Of a stretch of 39,868 bases of DNA, positions 25,136 through 33,839 are shown piece by piece. The stretch comes from Eubacteriales bacterium (GTDB lineage: Bacteria; Bacillota; Clostridia; Peptostreptococcales; Anaerovoracaceae), in NCBI GenBank assembly GCA_029009055.1, contig JAQXJR010000007.1:1-39868 (forward strand), read 5' to 3'. Every line of letters starts with the position of its first letter. Position 1 is the stretch's first letter. The position numbers and the translations under genes were made by a program. Below the pieces are notes generated by a model, which was not told the origin of the DNA, did not search any database, and was given only the letters and a program-made list of their open reading frames with translations.

Positions 25136-25163
25136 TTGCTTTTTTGGATGGGGGATATATAAT
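25136..25163 (+). promoter_or_regulatory. promoter of the cobalamin-regulated surface operon
   Basis: TTGCTT, 16-bp spacer, TATAAT. The predicted start is about 20 bases before the aptamer. Confidence 0.7.
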
Positions 25164-25187
25164 CAGTCATATAAAAATTAAATAATT

Positions 25188-25294
25188 GGTCACGACTAAC
25201 GGAACCGGGTGGGAATCCCGGACTGGGTCAGCAACCGTGAATTCTTTGCTGGATGATCTTTCAGCGAAGATAAGCCGGGAGACGAGCCGTGACC
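25188..25294 (+). ncRNA. cobalamin riboswitch aptamer
   Basis: Closing stem GGTCACG (25188-25194) pairs with CGTGACC (25288-25294). Inside are conserved B12 blocks: CCGGGTGGGAATCCCGGACT, GGGTCAGCAACCGTGA, and the B12-box-like AAGCCGGGAGACGAGCC. The compact size suggests a Cbl-II type variant. The expression platform extends to the terminator at 25413. Confidence 0.92.
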
Positions 25295-25412
25295 TGACTG
25301 CGGCACTTCTAGACACAGGCGTCTGCAATCTACAGGTTATGATCCGGAATAAAACCGATGAATGTCATAGGGACAGGAAGAGGCTTACGGGGAGCCTTCC
25401 GATTTCGTTTAG

Positions 25413-25437
25413 AACTGCTCGAAAGGGCAGTTTTTTT
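25413..25437 (+). terminator. cobalamin-riboswitch terminator
   Basis: Stem AACTGCT/GGCAGTT with a CGAAAG loop and seven T. A competing GGAAGAGGCT/AGCCTTCC hairpin lies just upstream (25377-25400). It precedes the surface-protein ATG by 33 bases, consistent with B12-dependent attenuation. Confidence 0.88.
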
Positions 25438-25470
25438 GTTATTTATATTTAAGAATTTGAGGTGGGCAAT

Positions 25471-28400
25471 ATGAAGGAATATTATGAGGCATTTCAGAGG
25501 CACCGCGGGAAACCTTTAGCGGTGGTCCTTTCTGTGTTGCTGACGCTGGCGATGATTCTAACCATGATATCACCGGCATGGTTCGGGGCTAAGGCGAGCG
25601 CGGACACTAAGACGTTAGGGGATGGAACTTATGAAGCTGCTGTAACTACTGACAGCACTATGTTTAAGGTCGCTAAGTGCCAGTTGATGGTGCAGGATGG
25701 CGAGATGACAGCTGTACTCACTTTATCAGCAGATGGCTTCGATAGACTGTATCCGGGACCTGTCGATGAGAGAACGGATGATAAGACTCTGACCTACGCG
25801 GCTGATGATGAAGGCAGGCACGTATTCTGGCCTGTAGCAGTATCAGATTTAGATACAGATATAACGGTATCTGTCAGAGGGACGAATAGCGGTAAATGGT
25901 ACCCGCATACTATAAATGTCAGCAGTAAATCTATTAAGAAGGTCAGCGACGGTATTAAGAAGCCTTCTAAGAAGCTGGAGGCTGAGAAATACCTGAATGA
26001 TTTCGACGTGTCAGGTAATATCATCGATGAAAAATCTAATTTTTCTGATGTGGTCGTTAAGAATGGCAGTGCGTATATAGTACCAGAGAAGGATTCGAGG
26101 AATAAGGCTATTTCAGAGATAGAACTGTTCAGGCCATCTACCGGTCAGTTTAAGAGCGGATGGACGTTCTCTGACTGGAGCGTGTTTACGAATGAGACAC
26201 ATGACGCAGCACTAAGCCAGGCTTATACACTCAGCGATTCAGCTAATGGTAAGACTGTAACAGCTACACTTTCACTCTATAAGCCGACGGCGAGCGACGC
26301 GGATATTAACGAAGGTAAAGCGGAAGTCCTCGATTCCAGGGAGTTCACGATAACATTCGGTAATGTTTCAACAGCTGTAGATATTTATACGTATGACGTA
26401 ATGACAGGCGAGAGGGTTCCTTCAACTCTAAAAGTTACTTATAAACCAGCCAAGAAATCTATAACAGTAAAACCTAATGCGGACGGAAAGTATGAATTCG
26501 ATCCTCTGGGCAGGAAGGTCACTGTTAATGTCAGCGGCCTCAAAGGGTATTATATGGACGGAACCAATGGGAAGACCAGCGGTACGGCTTCTTTCACACC
26601 GACCAGACCTAATGAGGAATTCGGCATTCCTGTAGTATCTGATAGCGACGCGAAGGCTAAGATGACGCTGAAGCTCGTGGATGAGGATGGAAAGCCAATA
26701 GAGATACCTAAGACATTAGAATCCGGTGAGGAGTTTAATGTAGACGGAGCAGATACTAAGGGACAGCCGGATCAGCCGGGTGAAGACGGGAAATATGATG
26801 TTACTTTCCGCGGAAATACCAGCTTAAGAATCAACATTAAGGGATACCTTAAGACATTCCCTAGTGTGAAGATCACTGAGAAGGATCAGGTAGTAACTAT
26901 TACGCTTAAGAAGCCTAGAACATTCCATTACTATCTGACTGTACAGGCTCCTGAAGGAAAACCTGAATTGCAGAATCCTGTAGTAAAGGTTTACAGCCGT
27001 AATGACACAAAAATGGAAACGCCGCTGGAGCTTAAGGGCGACGGATATTATGAGATGATAGAGGATGTCGGACTTAAAGTCGTAGTGACATCAGATAACT
27101 ATAAGGATAAGACCTGGGTCGTATCAGTTAAGGATGACGATGATATCGATATCCATAAGACGGAAACCGGCTTCACGTTAACTGATTTAGCCAGCTTTGA
27201 ATTCGATCTTAGTAAGCTGAAGAAAGAAGTCGATGGCATGACAGAGGGCACAGAGCCGGGTCAGTTCGCGGAAGGTACTAAGGCTGAGATCCAGCCGGCT
27301 ATCGATGAGGCGGAAGCCCTTCTCACTAAGGAAGGAGCTAAGAAAACAGAATATAATAGCGCTATTAAGAACATCCAGACTCTTATTAAGACAGCTTACG
27401 ACGAGAAGGAAGTTCCTGAGAAGGCTGAGGTGAAGGTCATCGCCTATACGCAGCCTGGCACTGCCGCGAAGGAGATGACACTTAATGTAACTCCGTTGAC
27501 TGGAGCCGTGGCCGATACCTATCAGAAAAACAGAACATTAGGATTAAAGAACCGCGTCACGCTTCTGGACGTTATGGTAGCCGCTCATAGGGAGTTGTAT
27601 CCTGATTTCGATGAAACTAACATCACAGAAGATGAAAGCGGTACTAAGCAGTATAAATACTTCGACGAAGGGGTTAACGGACAGATCGGTACCACGACGG
27701 GAATGATGTTCGGTAACCAGAAGAAGGTCTTCAGGTCAGCGTATATCATCGATGGGCAGAAAAACACTAAGGTAAACGGAGATGTAGCCAGCATCACTAT
27801 TAAGGATGGAGATACTGTCACTCTGCTCTCTTGCTACTACTCGGATCCTGGAACAGCACTCGTGAGATTTACTGAGCCTAGGGTCACAGCTGTAGCCGGT
27901 GAGAAATTTACGCTCACTATGGAAGGACTGATCTATTCTGATGTTTCATTCGACCTCAACACCTATCCTACAGACTGGGAGAAGATGTCAGATGTAGTAG
28001 TCACTCTTAAGAATAAGGAAACAGGAGAGAAATTCTCCAGCGTAGAACCTTCATCGAGCAATGGTAAGATGATATTCAATATCGACGAGCCGGGCATTTA
28101 TGAATTGGATTCTATCTCATCAGATACGTATACGTATTTCTTCTATCCTGAAGTGCGTGTTAAGGTATATAAGAGACCGGACGCTCCTGGAGTTAAGACC
28201 AATATCGCTAAATTTAAGGTTAGCGCTCTTAAGAATTACACATATAACGGTAAGGCTAAGAAACCTGCTGTTAAAGTAACTAAGGACGGCGAGAAAGCGA
28301 CCGTTAAAGTCACTTATAAGAATAATAAGAAGATAGGTAAGGCAACTGTAACTATTAAGGGTACAGGTGATTATACAGGAACCATAACTAAGACATTTAA

Positions 28401-28674
28401 GATCCTTCCCGCAAAGGCTAAGATAAAGAAGGCTAATGCCGCTAAGAAGTCTGTAAAACTTACTGTTTCAATACTTAAGGGAGGCGTTAAGTATCAGGTC
28501 TCCTATAAGAACGGTAAGAAGTGGAAGACTGTGAAGTCGTCTAAGACTACTGTTACCGTTAAGAAACTGAAATCAGGTAAGAAATATAGCTTCCGCGTAA
28601 GAGCCTATAAGAAGGTCGGCGGTAAGACCTATTATGGCGCGTGGTCTAAGACTAAGAGTGTTAAGGTGAAATAA
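25471..28674 (+). CDS. large secreted surface protein with transcobalamin-like DUF4430 domain
   Basis: Exported protein of 1067 residues. Residues 1-45 form a signal peptide with basic N-terminus, hydrophobic core and 'AKASA' cleavage site. A ~120-residue beta-rich domain follows ('DGTYEAAVTTDSTMFKVAKC' start), then Ig- or PEGA-like repeats, a helical FIVAR-like segment (about 585-650), and a DUF4430 domain (about 686-792: 'NRVTLLDVM', 'YIIDGQKNT', 'DGDTVTLLSCYYSDPG') related to the C-terminal domain of transcobalamin. The C-terminus (910-1067) is a Lys/Trp-rich Fn3-like module. No LPXTG. ATG 25471 has GAGGTGGG upstream. The cobalamin riboswitch upstream makes corrinoid binding the best guess, not a proven one. 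Confidence 0.85.
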   Translation: MKEYYEAFQRHRGKPLAVVLSVLLTLAMILTMISPAWFGAKASADTKTLGDGTYEAAVTTDSTMFKVAKCQLMVQDGEMTAVLTLSADGFDRLYPGPVDERTDDKTLTYAADDEGRHVFWPVAVSDLDTDITVSVRGTNSGKWYPHTINVSSKSIKKVSDGIKKPSKKLEAEKYLNDFDVSGNIIDEKSNFSDVVVKNGSAYIVPEKDSRNKAISEIELFRPSTGQFKSGWTFSDWSVFTNETHDAALSQAYTLSDSANGKTVTATLSLYKPTASDADINEGKAEVLDSREFTITFGNVSTAVDIYTYDVMTGERVPSTLKVTYKPAKKSITVKPNADGKYEFDPLGRKVTVNVSGLKGYYMDGTNGKTSGTASFTPTRPNEEFGIPVVSDSDAKAKMTLKLVDEDGKPIEIPKTLESGEEFNVDGADTKGQPDQPGEDGKYDVTFRGNTSLRINIKGYLKTFPSVKITEKDQVVTITLKKPRTFHYYLTVQAPEGKPELQNPVVKVYSRNDTKMETPLELKGDGYYEMIEDVGLKVVVTSDNYKDKTWVVSVKDDDDIDIHKTETGFTLTDLASFEFDLSKLKKEVDGMTEGTEPGQFAEGTKAEIQPAIDEAEALLTKEGAKKTEYNSAIKNIQTLIKTAYDEKEVPEKAEVKVIAYTQPGTAAKEMTLNVTPLTGAVADTYQKNRTLGLKNRVTLLDVMVAAHRELYPDFDETNITEDESGTKQYKYFDEGVNGQIGTTTGMMFGNQKKVFRSAYIIDGQKNTKVNGDVASITIKDGDTVTLLSCYYSDPGTALVRFTEPRVTAVAGEKFTLTMEGLIYSDVSFDLNTYPTDWEKMSDVVVTLKNKETGEKFSSVEPSSSNGKMIFNIDEPGIYELDSISSDTYTYFFYPEVRVKVYKRPDAPGVKTNIAKFKVSALKNYTYNGKAKKPAVKVTKDGEKATVKVTYKNNKKIGKATVTIKGTGDYTGTITKTFKILPAKAKIKKANAAKKSVKLTVSILKGGVKYQVSYKNGKKWKTVKSSKTTVTVKKLKSGKKYSFRVRAYKKVGGKTYYGAWSKTKSVKVK

Positions 28675-28681
28675 ATGATTT
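28201..28681 (+). repeat. surface-module repeat, copy 1
   Basis: The Lys/Trp-rich C-terminal module of the first surface protein is closely similar in DNA to 30253-30739. The identity grows toward the 3' end and runs through the stop codon into AAATAAATGATTT. Confidence 0.85.
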
Positions 28682-30732
28682 CAACGGGCTTAAAAGCAGG
28701 GCGTAAATTCGCCCTGCTTTCCGTTATTATCGCGATGATAGTAACGATGGGATCTATCAGTTATAGCTACGCGGATACGGAATCTAATTCTTCGTTGGAA
28801 GGCGCGCGCGACGGTTACTACACAGGGACCGGTCAGGGCAGGGATCCTAAGCAGATAGAGCTGGGCGTAAGGATAAAAGATGGTAAGATCTCTTCTATAG
28901 TCGTCCTGGTTCAGAATGAGACCGCGTTCGGCGCGGATTGGTGGGAGAAGAATCGTGAGTTCTTCCATAGGATACTCGATAAGCAGTCGACTGACCCGAA
29001 TGAGGTGCAGGCGATAACAGGCGCCAGTAAGAGCAGCGAGGGAATAAGGGCTGCTGTAAACGTCTGCCTGGATAAAGCTAGGAGAAACGCTCCAGATATC
29101 GACAGAGTAAACTCTGATTTCTCTGTTTTCGATGGCGGCGGCCGCGGTACGAAAGAGAATCCATATATCATTAAAAGTAAGTCTTCTCTATTAAAACTGG
29201 CTGACAGCGTGAATGTCGACGAATATACCTATGCTGACCAGTATATAAAACTTGAAGATGATATAGACCTATCAGACATGGAATGGACTCCTATAGGAAA
29301 TGAATATCACGAGTTTCGAGGGATTTTCGACGGAGATGGTCATACTATTTCAGGGCTTAAGATCGGCAGTAAGGATAAGAAAGTAAAGGTCACAGATGAA
29401 TCCGCGTCCGAGGGACTGTTCGGCTGTCTGGGAACCGGAGCGAAGGTCGAGAATCTTACGTTAAGAGACGCTGAGATGAATGTTTCCGGAAGCCATTCAT
29501 TAAGCGCGGGAATAATCGCCGGAAGCGGGAAATTATCGAAAGATCCTGAAGGTTACGAGTACTACAGTATAGAAACAGATGCCGTTAAGAAAGTTAACGG
29601 AGCTGTAATAGATAGGTGCAGCGCCAGCGGTGATGTCAGGGCAGATGCCGGTGATTATGCCGCGGTCGGCGGAATAATCGGCAGCAATACTTATGCATCC
29701 ATAATCAACTGCTTCGGCGATACTTCAGTAACTTCCCTTTCATATGGTACATTCGCGGACGCTGGCGGTATAGCCGGATTCAATGATGATCTTATAGCTA
29801 ACTCAGCGTCAGTAAGTAAGATTCGCGTGGAAGATTCCAATGAAGACGGCAGAGCCCAGGCAGGGCTGGTCACCGGAAGGAATAACGGCACTGTCGTTAA
29901 CTGCTTCGTTAAGGGTGATATAGACTCAGCTTCAGAGCCTGCTGCTGTTGGACTGACAGTCGGATGGCAGGATTCAGGCAATATAGACCATGTTTTATAT
30001 GATAAGGGATCTGCGGTGACGATCGCGGGGAAAGCCTATGCTGCTGAGCCTGTAGGATTAGCTGAGAGAAAAGAAGCTGTAAAAGACGCGGCTACTGCCG
30101 ACGCTGACACGGCGAGAAACGCCGCGGTTCTCGATGGGTACCTGGATAAGGCTATCGAGACCGCTAAAGCCATAAACGTTAACATTGAAAGTCTTTCGAA
30201 GTGGCAGTATACAGGCGACGGATGCCCTCTGCCGGTTGAGTATAAGCTTGGTAAGATAGACATTTCTAAGTGTAAGATCTCAGGCTTAAAGGACCAGGTC
30301 TACTCAGGAAAGTCTCTGAAGCCTGCCGTTAAGGTGACATACCATGGTGAGGAGGCCGACGTTAAGGTCACATATAAGAACAATAAGAATATCGGTCTGG
30401 CTAAGGTGACTATCACCGGAGCGGGTAAGTTCTCCGGCGAGTCCACTAAGACATTTAAGATCCTTACCGCAAAGTCTAAGATAAAGAAGGCTAAGGCCGC
30501 TAAGAAGTCCGTAAAGCTTACGGTTTCAAAGCTTAAGGGAGGCGTTAAATATCAGGTCTCCTATAAGAACGGTAAGAAGTGGAAGACTGTAAAGTCATCT
30601 AAGACTAAAGTTACAGTCAAGAAGCTGAAATCGGGTAAGAAATATAACTTCCGGGTAAGAGCCTATAAGAAGGTCGGCGGGAAGACATATTACGGCTCCT
30701 GGTCGAAGACGAAGACCGTGAAGGTTAAATAA
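28675..30732 (+). CDS. secreted FMN-binding protein with GLUG repeats and surface module
   Basis: Exported protein of 685 residues, start ATG adjacent to the previous stop codon, so one operon. Signal peptide to about residue 34 ('SYSYA'). Residues ~40-150 are an FMN-binding domain like NqrC/RnfG: 'GYYTGTGQGRDPKQIELGV', 'GADWWEKN', and the flavinylation-type 'ITGASKSS' motif, where a Ser or Thr is covalently linked to FMN by ApbE-type enzymes. Residues ~160-450 hold GLUG-type beta-helix repeats ('GLFGCLGTGAKVENLTLRDA', 'GGIIGSN', 'GGIAGFN'). The end (from ~525) is the Lys/Trp-rich module shared with the upstream protein. A flavin carrier on the cell surface under B12 control is the inferred role. 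Confidence 0.88.
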   Translation: MISTGLKAGRKFALLSVIIAMIVTMGSISYSYADTESNSSLEGARDGYYTGTGQGRDPKQIELGVRIKDGKISSIVVLVQNETAFGADWWEKNREFFHRILDKQSTDPNEVQAITGASKSSEGIRAAVNVCLDKARRNAPDIDRVNSDFSVFDGGGRGTKENPYIIKSKSSLLKLADSVNVDEYTYADQYIKLEDDIDLSDMEWTPIGNEYHEFRGIFDGDGHTISGLKIGSKDKKVKVTDESASEGLFGCLGTGAKVENLTLRDAEMNVSGSHSLSAGIIAGSGKLSKDPEGYEYYSIETDAVKKVNGAVIDRCSASGDVRADAGDYAAVGGIIGSNTYASIINCFGDTSVTSLSYGTFADAGGIAGFNDDLIANSASVSKIRVEDSNEDGRAQAGLVTGRNNGTVVNCFVKGDIDSASEPAAVGLTVGWQDSGNIDHVLYDKGSAVTIAGKAYAAEPVGLAERKEAVKDAATADADTARNAAVLDGYLDKAIETAKAINVNIESLSKWQYTGDGCPLPVEYKLGKIDISKCKISGLKDQVYSGKSLKPAVKVTYHGEEADVKVTYKNNKNIGLAKVTITGAGKFSGESTKTFKILTAKSKIKKAKAAKKSVKLTVSKLKGGVKYQVSYKNGKKWKTVKSSKTKVTVKKLKSGKKYNFRVRAYKKVGGKTYYGSWSKTKTVKVK

Positions 30733-30739
30733 ATGATTT
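30253..30739 (+). repeat. surface-module repeat, copy 2
   Basis: Second copy of the module at 28201-28681. It ends with the same stop plus ATGATTT, here followed by only four more codons before TAG (30748-30750). Confidence 0.85.
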
Positions 30740-30760
30740 TAATATCATAGCAAAGAAAGA

Positions 30761-30780
30761 GGAGCGCCCGCGGGCGCTCC
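30761..30780. terminator. bidirectional terminator hairpin
   Basis: Perfect 20-base palindrome (GGAGCGCCCG then its reverse complement) between the convergent FMN-binding and DUF308 genes. T-rich tracts are weak on both sides. Confidence 0.6.
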
Positions 30781-30824
30781 CTTGTTAGTTCCTAACTTAG
30801 TCAGTAAATGCTTTGCTGAATAAA

Positions 30825-31421
30825 CTAATTCTCGTCTGTCTTAGAGTCGACGATATCAGCGTTCTTAATCTGTGTCTTAATGCCGGAAACTATGATCAGG
30901 TCTGTGATGCCGTTAAATATCATGATAACGCCGATGACGCGGGCTATGGTCATCATGACGTTGAACGGCCTGAAGATCAGGTAGCAGCCCATGACTATGG
31001 TCAGGATGGCCAGGAGCAGGGACACCCACCAGCTGGAATTACCCAGACGGGCCGAGAGCACGGATTCGCCGATGTTAGCGCATCCATCTATCACGACTAT
31101 AACTCCGAAGACCATAGGCAGAAGGTCGAGCAGGAAATCCGGGCGGGTTATGAACCAGAGTCCGATGACCACGAGGACGATTCCCATGCCCAGGAAGAAA
31201 TTCCCTGAGAGGCCTTCGCGCTTTCCGGCCACGTTAGTAATGATGTAAGCGACGCCGATAATAAGGATCGCGACACCTAAGATAGTGCAGAGAAGCGATA
31301 TGGCCAGGCCAGGATACAGGGCGAGCACGCCGCCGAGCACGGTGAATATTATGCCCGCGAACGCGTTCGACTTCTTCAGCCTGGACATCTTCTCCAGTCT
31401 CTTGATTTCTTTATCATCCAT
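30825..31421 (-). CDS. HdeD-like membrane protein (DUF308)
   Basis: Integral membrane protein of 198 residues with about six transmembrane helices arranged as DUF308 repeats ('GGVLALYPGLAI', 'GCYLIFRPFN', each with the Leu-x-Pro turn typical of HdeD). E. coli HdeD belongs to the acid-resistance island; the function here is unknown. The N-terminus is a short charged cytoplasmic stretch. AAAGG lies eight bases before the ATG. An extended -10 promoter lies at 31489-31517. It converges on the surface operon and has no operon partner. Confidence 0.9.
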   Translation of the reverse strand: MDDKEIKRLEKMSRLKKSNAFAGIIFTVLGGVLALYPGLAISLLCTILGVAILIIGVAYIITNVAGKREGLSGNFFLGMGIVLVVIGLWFITRPDFLLDLLPMVFGVIVVIDGCANIGESVLSARLGNSSWWVSLLLAILTIVMGCYLIFRPFNVMMTIARVIGVIMIFNGITDLIIVSGIKTQIKNADIVDSKTDEN

Positions 31422-31488
31422 AATGATGCCTTTCTATATATAGCAAATTCAGACCGGCTGCCCCAGGCTCCGCCGGATCCTTATCAGT

Positions 31489-31517
31489 ATTTTAACATCT
31501 AAGCCCGCGTCGGACAA
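31489..31517 (-). promoter_or_regulatory. promoter of the DUF308 gene
   Basis: Minus-strand TTGTCC (31517-31512), 17-bp spacer, TGT-TAAAAT (31494-31489, extended -10). Confidence 0.65.
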
Positions 31518-31611
31518 CATTCGCGAGCCGGATATTATCTCCGCATATCCTCTTTATGGAAATCAGGGTTGGTGGTACAATGGTAAAGAACAAATGTTTG
31601 AGGAGAACGAA

Positions 31612-32628
31612 ATGAAAGTTAAATATATAAAGAAACTATCGGCGGTTATTCTGGCACTGGCACTTACAGCCAGCGTCGGCTTAACAGGCTGCGGGGAGGC
31701 GGATTCTGGGTCCGGGAGCTCGGGAAGTAAGACGACGGCTGAAGAATCTAAGAGCGGTTCTTCCGGCACCCAATCTAATAAATCATCGGGATCTTCGAGC
31801 TCGAAAGCCGCGGCAGCCGGTCTTTCCAGCGTTTACAGGGTTAAGAACTACGATGGCAGTCCATATAAAGCGGTCCGGGGTAATAAACCGAATTTTAAGA
31901 AATCAGAGCTTAAGGCGAAAAGCGTAGAGAAGTACGGGAGGCTGGACAGCCTGGGCAGATGCCAGACATGCTTTGCTATAGTGAGCCGCTCGACCATGCC
32001 GACAGAGAAGAGGGGAAGCATAGGGTCAGTAAAGCCAACTGGTTGGCAGATAACTAAGTACAGTTTCGTGGATGGCCGCTACCTCTATAACCGCTGCCAC
32101 CTGATAGCCTATCAGCTCACAGCCGAGAACGCGAACGAGAGGAACCTGATCACAGGGACTAGGTATATGAACGTGGACGGGATGCTGCCATTCGAGAACA
32201 TGGTAGCGGACTACGTGAAGGAGACGGGAAACCACGTGGCTTATAAGGTGACGCCTATATTCCGTGGAGACGACCTCGTGGCCCAGGGCGTTCACATGAT
32301 GGCCCAATCTGTTGAGGACAAAGGCCGCGGAATATCGTATAATATATTCTGTTATAACGTGCAGCCAGGCGTGACCATAGATTATAAGACGGGGAAGAAC
32401 CACCTGGCTAAGAAATCTTCTTCATCAGTAAAGAATAACTCTTCTAAGAGCTCGGGCAGCTCGTCAGCTAAGGTGAAATACGTGATAAATAAAAACACGG
32501 GAGTATTTCATCTGCCGACATGTTCGTCTGTATCTCAGATGAAGAAGTCTAACAGAAAGTACGTTACGGCTACGAGGAAGAGCATGATAGCCTCAGGCTA
32601 CGACCCTTGCAGCGTTTGCAGACCATAA
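31612..32628 (+). CDS. secreted DNA/RNA non-specific endonuclease lipoprotein
   Basis: Lipoprotein of 338 residues. Signal peptide with lipobox LTG-C (Cys27), then a Ser/Gly/Lys-rich linker (about 30-75). The nuclease domain has the beta-beta-alpha metal motif of the NUC1/EndA family with His163 in 'NRCHLIAYQL' (DRGH variants are usual), followed by 'NERNLITGTRYMN' and 'MLPFEN'. Streptococcal EndA uses the same layout for DNA entry during competence. A Ser-rich linker leads to a C-terminal module 'FHLPTC...YDPCSVCRP' with the Cys pattern of Ada-like metal-binding tails in such nucleases. ATG 31612 has GAGGAG six bases upstream; the in-frame ATG 31594 does not. Confidence 0.93.
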   Translation: MKVKYIKKLSAVILALALTASVGLTGCGEADSGSGSSGSKTTAEESKSGSSGTQSNKSSGSSSSKAAAAGLSSVYRVKNYDGSPYKAVRGNKPNFKKSELKAKSVEKYGRLDSLGRCQTCFAIVSRSTMPTEKRGSIGSVKPTGWQITKYSFVDGRYLYNRCHLIAYQLTAENANERNLITGTRYMNVDGMLPFENMVADYVKETGNHVAYKVTPIFRGDDLVAQGVHMMAQSVEDKGRGISYNIFCYNVQPGVTIDYKTGKNHLAKKSSSSVKNNSSKSSGSSSAKVKYVINKNTGVFHLPTCSSVSQMKKSNRKYVTATRKSMIASGYDPCSVCRP

Positions 32629-32652
32629 TGATCAGAGAGGGATGACACAGAT

Positions 32653-33783
32653 ATGAAAATTTTTTACGCGGGCTTGGACATAGGTGGAACTAATGTAAAG
32701 CTGGGCATATTCTCGGCAATAGACGCCTATGACAGGACGGACAGGAACAGGAGCCTTCAGACATCTTATAGGGAGGAGTTCCCGGTTCCTGGCGCTGGGG
32801 CTAACCTGGCTTCTGTGCTGGTGAGCGAGATAAATAAGGGACTTAAGGCCGTTAAGGACGAAGTTTCTAAGAGCGACGTTCCGGGCAGGAGTAATGGCTA
32901 TGGGTACGGCGCCGATGAGATAAACCTTACAGGCGTGGGAATCGCCATAGCGGCTAACTGCAGGCCTGACGGCACAGTAATCGGGTCCACTAACTTAAGC
33001 AACGATTTCACGGGGCTTAAGAAGAGGATAGAACAGGCTTTCGGATGTCCTGTATACCTGGCTAACGACGCCGACCTGGCAGCCGCCGGTGAGTACGCCT
33101 GCGGAGCCGCTCAGGGGAGCGCTTTATCCATGACAGTTACACTGGGAACAGGCGTAGGAGTAGGAATCGTTTCCGGAGGTCAGCTTCTCTCAGGCGCTCA
33201 CTCAGCCATAGGAGAGATCGGACATATTAAGATGTTCAGCTCTGATGAGATATTCCTTAGAGAACTTTCACTTAAATATGGGGCGAGCCCATCACCTGAA
33301 TATTTAAGCATGACAGAACACTGCGGCTGCGGCGGCGAGGGCTGCTTGGAGCAGTACTGCTCAGCCCAGGGCATGGTAAGGATCGCCGGGCTTATTAGCG
33401 AGATAGACGCCATAGCTAATGGTAAGAACAGCGTAGAGGAAGTAGAGAGCGAGAATAAATATAAGACGCCTATAGACGTGTTCCAGGCGGCGGAAGCGGG
33501 AGACACTATCGCGGCTAAGGCCATAGATGAATACTGCGACATACTGGGAAGGGGAATAGCGGCTATGTCCTGCGTCCTCGACCCATATTCCATAGTCATA
33601 TCGGGAGGAGTATCCAACGCAGGTAAAGCTCTGATGAAACCTCTTCAGGCGGCGTTCGAGACATATGCTTATCCTCTTTCCAGGACAGCCAGGCTGAAAC
33701 AGGGTAAGTTCGGCAGCTATTCCGGAATCTGGGGTGCAGCCGTTCTGGCTTCCAGCGGCATCACAGGATTCTTTAGGGGTTAG
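32653..33783 (+). CDS. ROK-family sugar kinase (glucokinase-like)
   Basis: Cytoplasmic kinase of 376 residues. The phosphate loop 'LDIGGTNVKLG' opens the protein, 'LANDADLAAAGE' holds the catalytic Asp, 'GTGVGVGIV' is the second phosphate motif, 'GEIGH' starts the zinc site, and 'CGCGGEGCLEQYC' gives the ROK Cys ligands. An insertion of about 35 residues (about 50-85, rich in Gly, Ser, Tyr) after the first strand is not typical. Substrate is probably glucose or another hexose; it cannot be fixed from sequence. It begins 24 bases after the nuclease gene, with GAGAGGGATG upstream, so they may share a transcript. No regulator domain is present, so it is not a ROK repressor. Confidence 0.93.
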   Translation: MKIFYAGLDIGGTNVKLGIFSAIDAYDRTDRNRSLQTSYREEFPVPGAGANLASVLVSEINKGLKAVKDEVSKSDVPGRSNGYGYGADEINLTGVGIAIAANCRPDGTVIGSTNLSNDFTGLKKRIEQAFGCPVYLANDADLAAAGEYACGAAQGSALSMTVTLGTGVGVGIVSGGQLLSGAHSAIGEIGHIKMFSSDEIFLRELSLKYGASPSPEYLSMTEHCGCGGEGCLEQYCSAQGMVRIAGLISEIDAIANGKNSVEEVESENKYKTPIDVFQAAEAGDTIAAKAIDEYCDILGRGIAAMSCVLDPYSIVISGGVSNAGKALMKPLQAAFETYAYPLSRTARLKQGKFGSYSGIWGAAVLASSGITGFFRG

Positions 33784-33811
33784 GCTTGCGGCGCTAAATT
33801 TATATTTCAGC

Positions 33812-33839
33812 TTGTAAAATCTCGGCGGTGTGATATTTT
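33812..33839 (+). promoter_or_regulatory. promoter of the rubredoxin gene
   Basis: TTGTAA, 16-bp spacer, TATTTT. A hairpin GTTTCCGG/CCGGGAAC lies in the leader before the ribosome site. Confidence 0.5.

Noticed and set aside
25186-25452. 88-codon frame in the leader of the surface operon
   Set aside because: It runs through the cobalamin aptamer and its terminator.
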